A stretch of DNA of 6,568 nt from Silvanigrellales bacterium (GTDB lineage: Bacteria; Bdellovibrionota_B; Oligoflexia; Silvanigrellales; Silvanigrellaceae): the NCBI GenBank assembly GCA_028285285.1, contig JANQPW010000481.1, positions 1 to 6,568 on the forward strand, given 5' to 3'. Under the pieces are notes generated by a model. It did no database searches, was not told the DNA's origin, and saw nothing but the letters and a program-made list of their open reading frames with translations. Of this stretch, positions 1-4,993 are shown piece after piece (the first letter of the stretch is position 1; each line of letters starts with the position of its first letter). The translations under genes and the position numbers were made by a program.

Positions 1-63
1 TTCATCAACGCGGCCTTCCACAATCAAAAATTGATGGGTCGAATGCCGGTTCCTGTTTCTTGA
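1..63 (+). CDS. Possible C-terminal tail of an unknown plus-strand protein (partial)
   Basis: Reading frame 1 is open from the left edge to a TGA at 61-63 and gives a 20-residue tail, FINAAFHNQKLMGRMPVPVS. Codon choice (TTC, ATC, AAC, GCC) resembles the real genes in this window. The end would lie 26 bases from the end of the minus-strand peptidase gene, a normal convergent arrangement. Nothing in so short a tail identifies a family. A second plus frame is also open here, to a TGA at 69-71, so the call rests on composition and layout only. It may not be a gene at all. Confidence 0.33.
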   Translation, partial: FINAAFHNQKLMGRMPVPVS

Positions 64-89
64 GGAGGTGAAATGAACGACACCAGTTT

Positions 90-1853
90 TCAGGGGGAAA
101 GTGGGCCAAGAGGCCAACTTCGCTGGCTTGCCGAGGAAGCAAAGTGCAGGCGACCGCTACTGCGGGTTTCCAATGAAACACCTGTGGCATTAGAGAACGC
201 GCGTAGCGTATCTTCCAGCTCAGTCCGGGTGAGAGCTACGGTTCCCTGACTGGTTCCATTCACAGTGCCCACAACCTTTTGTATGACCTGAACGACCTGT
301 TCTGAAGTAAAGCCTTTTCCAAAACCTGCTCCTGTTTGGCCCAAAACACCCGTCCATGCCCAACGCTTCCAAGGCAAAACTTGAAAAGACCCTCCAGCCG
401 TTGCACCGGCATCGGCCAGGGAGGCCAGCTCCGTCAACAGCGACCAAAAGCGAGTGTGCGCCACTCTCTCGGTTTCAGCCGCTCTCAGCTTTAAAGCCAG
501 AAAAAGGAGGAAACCAGCACCGGTTTGGTACTGCCGAAAGGCATCAGCGGAGTCGACTTGATTGAGAGTGAGGGCCTCGCCAGCACTGAGCTGATCGAAC
601 TCAGAATAGAGGGCTGCCAGCGAATTGTTCCACGCTGAGCGGGAGTCCCAACGGACATCTTGTTCGCTAAGCACCACACGAGAAAATCCCTCTGTCCAGC
701 CCTCATAAAGGTAAAGCTGTTTCAGCCTTTGGGAGTCGAAGCCCCCACCATTAAAGGTACCGTGTTCCCGAGGCTGAAGGTGGCGCACATTCCACACGTG
801 CACAATTTCGTGAGAGAGCAAAGCGGCGAGCTGGTTTTGATAGCTCGTGCTCGAACAATCTCCTGACATTTTCAGCAGAGTGTTTTGGCTGTGCTCGAGA
901 CCTTGATAACGCGGCCCTGACTGACCGTTGATCAAGAGCACATCAAAATGCTGAGTAACACCCACCGGGGTGCCCCAACGCTCGGCCAACTTGTTGAACA
1001 TGCCTTGGCCCGTTTCGAGAACCTTCTGCCAGGGCGAGGTGCACTCTTCTACCGAGCGCAATGGCGAGCGATCTTGATCGAAAGCAAAAAATCGAAGCTT
1101 TCCAGACTGGCGGTTGAAAACCTGACCCTGTGCACGAGTGAAGGCCACTGGGCTGTCGAGGGCTGCGGCATAGTTCTCGAACTCAAGGCAAAAGTCTCCG
1201 CAGCGTTTTGCCTGAGACAGCATGAAAAAGGCTTTCGTGTCAATATCTTCTTCGAGATCGAATTCCAAACGCAATGGCAAAGCATAGTTTTTGGGTCGCA
1301 CGGGGCTCAAAGCAAACACATTAAGGGCAAAGCTATCAGCCCCTCCTCCGCCAACAACAGCCGGCCAACGTTGTGAAAGGGCAGGCTTCTGGAAGTCAAT
1401 ACCAAAACCAATTGCGGTCGCACCCGACCAATCTTGGCTTTCCCACCCTGAAGAGTTCAAGGCCTGCCAACGGTTTCGAAGCTCAGACACTTCCGCAGCT
1501 GAGTCGCCTGACCATTTCCAAATGCCTAAGTTTTTTTCAGATTCCCATTCCCAGTGGTAACCCGGAATCGTCAAAGAGGTTTGCAGATCGAGAACCTCTG
1601 AAACCGACCGGCCCGGCGGAACCACCCAAGCCAATCGAGGCGAGTTCTGACCACCTAAAAACGGCCTCACCCGCACTGTGAGTTGGCCGCTTTCACTTTG
1701 CTTTGGATTGACGGGAGCCGGTTGTGGAGTTTCTTTTTCTTCGCTATCACCTTCTCGATTTTTGTCGGAGCTGCCGCCGCAGGCCACCATGCCAATGAGC
1801 AGAGTGAAGACACCCCAGCTCATCCATTTCTGTTGTTGCCTGAGTTCACGCAA
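90..1853 (-). CDS. M61-family (glycyl aminopeptidase-like) zinc metallopeptidase, predicted lipoprotein
   Basis: The 587-residue product looks like a secreted gluzincin peptidase. Zinc ligands and catalytic residues are visible as HEIVH (348-352) followed by WNV, and by EGWTEGF (third ligand E384). The M61-typical GLEH segment is at 318-321 and a YxxG helix start is near 442-445. The N-terminus has basic residues, a hydrophobic stretch (11-24) and a Cys at 25 in the context MVAC-GG, a slightly unusual lipobox. An acidic, Ser/Pro-rich linker follows to about 55. C218, C222, C271 and C333 could form disulfides in the periplasm. No PDZ repeat, common at the C-terminus of M61 proteins, is apparent. 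The start is a TTG: an in-frame TGA lies two codons upstream, a good ribosome binding site precedes it, and a start at the internal ATG (residue 11) would remove the basic n-region. The substrate is unknown. The family call is firm; lipidation is inferred. Confidence 0.88.
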   Translation of the reverse strand: MRELRQQQKWMSWGVFTLLIGMVACGGSSDKNREGDSEEKETPQPAPVNPKQSESGQLTVRVRPFLGGQNSPRLAWVVPPGRSVSEVLDLQTSLTIPGYHWEWESEKNLGIWKWSGDSAAEVSELRNRWQALNSSGWESQDWSGATAIGFGIDFQKPALSQRWPAVVGGGGADSFALNVFALSPVRPKNYALPLRLEFDLEEDIDTKAFFMLSQAKRCGDFCLEFENYAAALDSPVAFTRAQGQVFNRQSGKLRFFAFDQDRSPLRSVEECTSPWQKVLETGQGMFNKLAERWGTPVGVTQHFDVLLINGQSGPRYQGLEHSQNTLLKMSGDCSSTSYQNQLAALLSHEIVHVWNVRHLQPREHGTFNGGGFDSQRLKQLYLYEGWTEGFSRVVLSEQDVRWDSRSAWNNSLAALYSEFDQLSAGEALTLNQVDSADAFRQYQTGAGFLLFLALKLRAAETERVAHTRFWSLLTELASLADAGATAGGSFQVLPWKRWAWTGVLGQTGAGFGKGFTSEQVVQVIQKVVGTVNGTSQGTVALTRTELEDTLRAFSNATGVSLETRSSGRLHFASSASQRSWPLGPLSP

Positions 1854-1856
1854 AAA

Positions 1857-1863
1857 TCACCTC
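1857..1863 (-). promoter_or_regulatory. Ribosome binding site deciding the TTG start of the M61 peptidase gene
   Basis: On the minus strand the sequence GAGGTGA lies just before the TTG at 1853-1851, with six bases between GAGG and the start codon. The next in-frame ATG, at 1823-1821, has no comparable site at proper distance. This supports the TTG start, which also completes the signal peptide with its basic residues. Confidence 0.65.
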
Positions 1864-1938
1864 AAAAATTGGCATTTTGAATCGCCCCACTCCTCCCCCT
1901 TTGTATCGGAACAAGAGAAGGGACACTGAAGTGCTTCA

Positions 1939-1947
1939 ATTGTAACA
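1939..1947 (-). promoter_or_regulatory. Candidate extended -10 promoter element for the M61 peptidase gene
   Basis: On the minus strand TGTTACAAT matches an extended -10 element (TGn followed by TACAAT, five of six matches to TATAAT). It lies just after the miaA stop codon and would start transcription near 1932, giving a leader of about 80 bases. No good -35 hexamer is found 16-18 bases upstream; the sequence there falls at the end of miaA. The peptidase gene could instead be read through from mutL-miaA, since no terminator is visible in the gap. This is a motif match by eye only. Confidence 0.25.
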
Positions 1948-1958
1948 TTGCAAATATT

Positions 1959-2909
1959 CTAGGAAACACCGCCGGCTCGCTCAATGAATCTCTCTTGCTC
2001 ATCCTGGGAGCTCAACGTGACATCAATCAGGGCACTCCCCAACCAAGTGCGCTGCCGTTTGGCATATCGTTGCGTGAGGGTGATCAACCGTTCCAAAAGA
2101 TCACCTCCTGTGGGAAGACCGTCAACCACATTCTGGGCCAACTCCCGATAGCCAATAGCTCGGCTCGCGGGCAGTTCGAAGAATGTCTCGCCAAACTCAT
2201 TCAGCAATTCACGAACCTCAGATTCCCAGCCTTGATGAATCAACGACTTCGTGCGCTCAGCAATACGACACCTCAGCTCCGAGCTCTCAAGAGCGACGTG
2301 AACCACACAGCAAGGAAACAGGCGCTGCTGCTGCAGTGGTTGGGCTTGTCGCTGCATCACTTCCGAAGCAGGCTGTCCCAACTCGAAGTAAATCTCGAGT
2401 GCCCGTTCCACTCGAACCAGATCCCGTGGGTGCAGCTGCCCTGCACGAATGGGATCGAGTGCCTTCAACCAACTATAGACGGTCTCTCTCCCCTGAGTGC
2501 TGGCCACATCACGAACGAATTCACGAATTTTCTCATTTCGACCGGGCAGGAGGTCCAGACCATGAACCAAGCTGCGCAGGTAAAGTCCACTTCCTCCAAC
2601 GGCAATGACGAAATCACCGCGTCTTTGCGCATCGGAGATTCGCTCACGCGCCATTTCAGCAAACTCATGCGCACCCCAGTTTTCATGGGGACTCAAGACA
2701 TCAATAAAAGAGTAACGGTAATGCTCTTGTTCCTGCAAAGTTGGCTTCGCAGTGCCAATGTCAAAACCCCGATAGAACTGAAAGGCATCAAGATTGAGGA
2801 GTTGAACCGATTTGCCTGCGGCCAACAATTTCTCTGCAATGCGATGAGCAAAAGACGACTTGCCGCTTGCGGTTGCCCCCACCACAATCACCGGCCAGTT
2901 CAGATTCAT
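1959..2909 (-). CDS. miaA: tRNA dimethylallyltransferase (tRNA A37 isopentenyltransferase)
   Basis: MiaA transfers the dimethylallyl group from DMAPP to N6 of adenosine 37 in tRNAs that read codons beginning with U. At 316 residues it has the usual length. Visible motifs are the P-loop GATASGKS (11-18), DAFQFYRG (41-48) followed by DIGTAKP (50-56), GGSGLY (105-110), RDLVRVERALEIY (162-174), AIGYREL (251-257) and RYAKRQRTWL (281-290). Several positions differ from common MiaA sequences: Ala follows the catalytic Asp41 where Ser is usual, Tyr66 sits where a His is usual, Ser107 replaces the Thr of GGTxLY, and no Arg follows TWL. The ATG start overlaps the mutL stop as ATGA, so translation is probably coupled; its own ribosome binding site is weak. 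In enterobacteria hfq follows miaA, but here the next gene is the M61 peptidase. The identity is secure, while full activity is inferred. Confidence 0.95.
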   Translation of the reverse strand: MNLNWPVIVVGATASGKSSFAHRIAEKLLAAGKSVQLLNLDAFQFYRGFDIGTAKPTLQEQEHYRYSFIDVLSPHENWGAHEFAEMARERISDAQRRGDFVIAVGGSGLYLRSLVHGLDLLPGRNEKIREFVRDVASTQGRETVYSWLKALDPIRAGQLHPRDLVRVERALEIYFELGQPASEVMQRQAQPLQQQRLFPCCVVHVALESSELRCRIAERTKSLIHQGWESEVRELLNEFGETFFELPASRAIGYRELAQNVVDGLPTGGDLLERLITLTQRYAKRQRTWLGSALIDVTLSSQDEQERFIERAGGVS

Positions 2910-4942
2910 ATCCGCTGAAACCAGGAAGAAACATCTTTTTCAGAAAACCTTCGGATCACTGGCCGACCGTGGGGGCAATGCGCTGAAAAATCAACATCTT
3001 CAGCCCTCGACAAAAGAAAAGAAACCTGATCTTCGGACATCTCCTCTCCTGCCCGAACGGCACTGTGACAAGCGACTGTGGAGTAGTACAAATGATACAT
3101 GTCAGTGCTTCGCACAGACGCAAAGGAGCGACCTTCTTCCTGCCAACCTTCACGCACCCGAGCCACTCGAGCAAACAAAGGATGTCCCTGTTCAAAACTC
3201 GGATCAAGTGCTGCTAAAACGCGTGTGATCACCTCATCAACCACGCGCTCCGCCACACCTACCCGCAAGAAACCGGGTATGCTGTGAACAGCCAGTGCCT
3301 TCATACGTGGCACCCACTCAACATCAAACCCCAGATCAGCAAAAAGGTTCTTTTGCTCATCGAGAAGCGGACCACAAGACTCCGGCACGGGAACAAAAAA
3401 TGGCGTGAGCAACCCCTGTCTCGCTATAGGTTCAGACTGCGCCGCACGACGGTATTCCTCAAAAAGGACTCGCTCGTGGAAGGCGTGTTGATCTACAACC
3501 AGAAGGTCATCTCCCTGCTGAATAAGGAGGTAACACTTCGCAAACTGACCCAGGTACCTTCCCCACAGACCACTCTGCGCGGGCTTTCGTTCCCCACCTG
3601 AAGTAAAGAGCTCTTGGTCAGCTGGTTCTGGCCCCAGGGCTTGCCCACTCATTTCGGGTGTGTAATGCGGTTCCCGTGAAACGAGAGGAGCGAGCGGTTG
3701 GCTGGCGGAAAGATCTGACTTCTGCTGCCGGCTTTGAAACGTGTCCTGTGGTTTTTCAATGCGCTCCACTGCCGCAGCGGCTCGCTGTTGATAAGCGGCC
3801 CCATCCAAAACCCGCGGAATCTGTGACGTCGTCGCTTCTTGAGCTCTGGGAAAATGATCCACTGCGCTTTCTCTGGGCGAGGCTCCCTGGAAAGCCAATT
3901 CCTGGGTCACCTTCTGCACGGCTTCCTGAACACCCAGACAGACGAGATCCTGCACCACCAAGGGATCGTGAAAACGCACCTCAGTTTTGCTCGGGTGTGC
4001 ATTCACATCAACCCATTCAGGAGGACACTGCACAAACAAAATCACAGAGGGAACCAAGCCCTTCATAACGAGGCCCGAATAGGCCTGCAAAACACCTGCG
4101 CGTATAACCTTGTCTTTAACCAGTCGGCCATTCACAAACAAGGTGAAGTGTCGGGGAACACTCCGAGCTGTGGTGGGATGTGATGCATAACCAGAAAGTT
4201 CGAAGTTCCCCTTGCGATAGCTCAACTCGACGAATTGGGAGAATTCCTCACCCAGAACCTTCCGAGCCCGCGCTGACAGTTCGTCATCTTTTCGAAACTG
4301 AAAAACCCTGCGACGATTGTGGGAAAATTGAAGGGTTACCCGAGGAAAAGCAAAGGCCATCGCCTGAAGAAAGTCATGAATATGTGCATATTCAGTTGAC
4401 GTGCTCTTGAGAAACTTCTGACGGGCGGGAACATTGTGAAAGAGATCTCTCACCTCGATCTGGGTTCCCACCGGCACAGCCACCGCCGTTGTGTGAAAAC
4501 CTTCATCCAATTCCTTACGAGAATCATTGCTCACGTTCACGCCCACAGACTGTGCAGCGGTTCGGGTTTTGAGTTCGAACCTGCTCACGGCTGCAATGGA
4601 AGCGAGAGCCTCTCCTCGAAAACCAAACGAGGCAACGGTCTCAATATCGCGGGCCATTGTGATTTTGCTCGTGGCATGGCGCTCAACAGCCCGACGAGCA
4701 TCAGCGGAACTCATGCCTTCACCAGTGTCCGTGACACGAATCAGCGACTTTCCACCGTCAAAAATGTCGACAGAAATCTCGTCGGATCCCGCGTCAAGCG
4801 CATTCTCAACCAACTCCTTGACAACGCTGAGAGGCCGCTCCACAACCTCACCAGCCTTGATTTGATTGATCACAGAGTCGGGAAGACGCTTGATGCGCTC
4901 CGCATTCATCTCCTGCTCTGACACGTTGACCCCCTTTGCCAT
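2906..4942 (-). CDS. mutL: DNA mismatch repair protein MutL, endonuclease-type
   Basis: MutL couples mismatch recognition by MutS to strand incision and removal. The N-terminal GHKL ATPase has ERPLSVVKELVENALDAG from 35 (E43 and N47 match the E. coli catalytic Glu29 and Mg-binding Asn33), DTGEGM (72-77) and FGFRGEAL (106-113). The transducer domain includes FVNGRLVKD (269-277) and VDVNAHPSKTEVRF (311-324). A Pro/Gln/Ser-rich linker (about 350-455) leads to the C-terminal dimerisation domain. That domain carries DQHAFHERVLFE (484-495), an exact match to the metal-binding endonuclease motif DQHA(x)2E(x)4E, plus ACHSAVRAGE (624-633) and CPHGRP (656-661). E. coli MutL lacks this motif and uses MutH. 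Coordinates here use the farthest ATG; a GTG at 4924 (residue 7) has a much better ribosome binding site and may be the true start. The gene overlaps miaA by four bases. Confidence in identity is very high; the exact start is uncertain. Confidence 0.97.
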   Translation of the reverse strand: MAKGVNVSEQEMNAERIKRLPDSVINQIKAGEVVERPLSVVKELVENALDAGSDEISVDIFDGGKSLIRVTDTGEGMSSADARRAVERHATSKITMARDIETVASFGFRGEALASIAAVSRFELKTRTAAQSVGVNVSNDSRKELDEGFHTTAVAVPVGTQIEVRDLFHNVPARQKFLKSTSTEYAHIHDFLQAMAFAFPRVTLQFSHNRRRVFQFRKDDELSARARKVLGEEFSQFVELSYRKGNFELSGYASHPTTARSVPRHFTLFVNGRLVKDKVIRAGVLQAYSGLVMKGLVPSVILFVQCPPEWVDVNAHPSKTEVRFHDPLVVQDLVCLGVQEAVQKVTQELAFQGASPRESAVDHFPRAQEATTSQIPRVLDGAAYQQRAAAAVERIEKPQDTFQSRQQKSDLSASQPLAPLVSREPHYTPEMSGQALGPEPADQELFTSGGERKPAQSGLWGRYLGQFAKCYLLIQQGDDLLVVDQHAFHERVLFEEYRRAAQSEPIARQGLLTPFFVPVPESCGPLLDEQKNLFADLGFDVEWVPRMKALAVHSIPGFLRVGVAERVVDEVITRVLAALDPSFEQGHPLFARVARVREGWQEEGRSFASVRSTDMYHLYYSTVACHSAVRAGEEMSEDQVSFLLSRAEDVDFSAHCPHGRPVIRRFSEKDVSSWFQRI
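4929..4936 (-). promoter_or_regulatory. Candidate ribosome binding site favouring a GTG start for mutL
   Basis: On the minus strand AAGGGGGT matches the Shine-Dalgarno consensus AAGGAGGT at seven of eight bases and ends four bases before a GTG at 4924-4922. That GTG is in frame with mutL and gives a product beginning MSEQEMNAERIKRLPD, close to where MutL homology begins. The ATG at 4942 has only a weak GGGAAAG-like site, and the ATG at 4909 has GGAG directly abutting it, too close to function well. Confidence 0.45.
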
Positions 4943-4993
4943 TTTGAATAAGCTTTCCCGATTGCGAAATCAAGTTACCCAAGGAGTGATTCT
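4943..4993. promoter_or_regulatory. Divergent intergenic region between mutL and fadD
   Basis: Only 51 bases separate the outermost mutL start from the fadD start, so promoters for both directions must sit here or in the adjoining coding ends. On the minus strand TTGATT and TATTCA are separated by 17 bases (positions 4973 to 4945), a weak -35/-10 pair that would start transcription near 4938, inside the annotated mutL ATG frame but upstream of the alternative GTG start. On the plus strand I found no convincing sigma70 pair. No inverted repeat resembling a FadR-type or other operator was apparent. Confidence 0.4.
4981..4986 (+). promoter_or_regulatory. Ribosome binding site of fadD
   Basis: AAGGAG lies seven bases before the ATG at 4994, an ideal Shine-Dalgarno distance. 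It fixes the start of the acyl-CoA ligase gene. Confidence 0.75.

Noticed and set aside
5..190. A 61-codon minus-strand frame overlapping the end of the peptidase gene
   Set aside because: It lies in a different frame from the peptidase, has no clear ribosome binding site, and no recognisable features. A frameshift extending the peptidase into it cannot be excluded, but nothing supports one.
948..1376. A 142-codon plus-strand frame opposite the peptidase gene
   Set aside because: It is codon-aligned antisense to a well-supported M61 gene and shows no recognisable motif or ribosome binding site of note.
1926..1938. Short palindrome GAAGTGCTTC after miaA as a possible terminator
   Set aside because: The stem is only four to five pairs with almost no loop and no T-run follows on the minus strand, so it does not resemble an intrinsic terminator.
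1995..2918. A 307-codon plus-strand open frame opposite miaA
   Set aside because: It is exactly codon-aligned with miaA, so it stays open simply because miaA uses no TTA, CTA or TCA codons over that span. Its product shows no domain, while miaA is unmistakable.
4436..4921. A 161-codon plus-strand frame opposite the mutL N-terminal ATPase region
   Set aside because: It is codon-aligned antisense to the most conserved part of MutL; the openness follows from mutL codon use.
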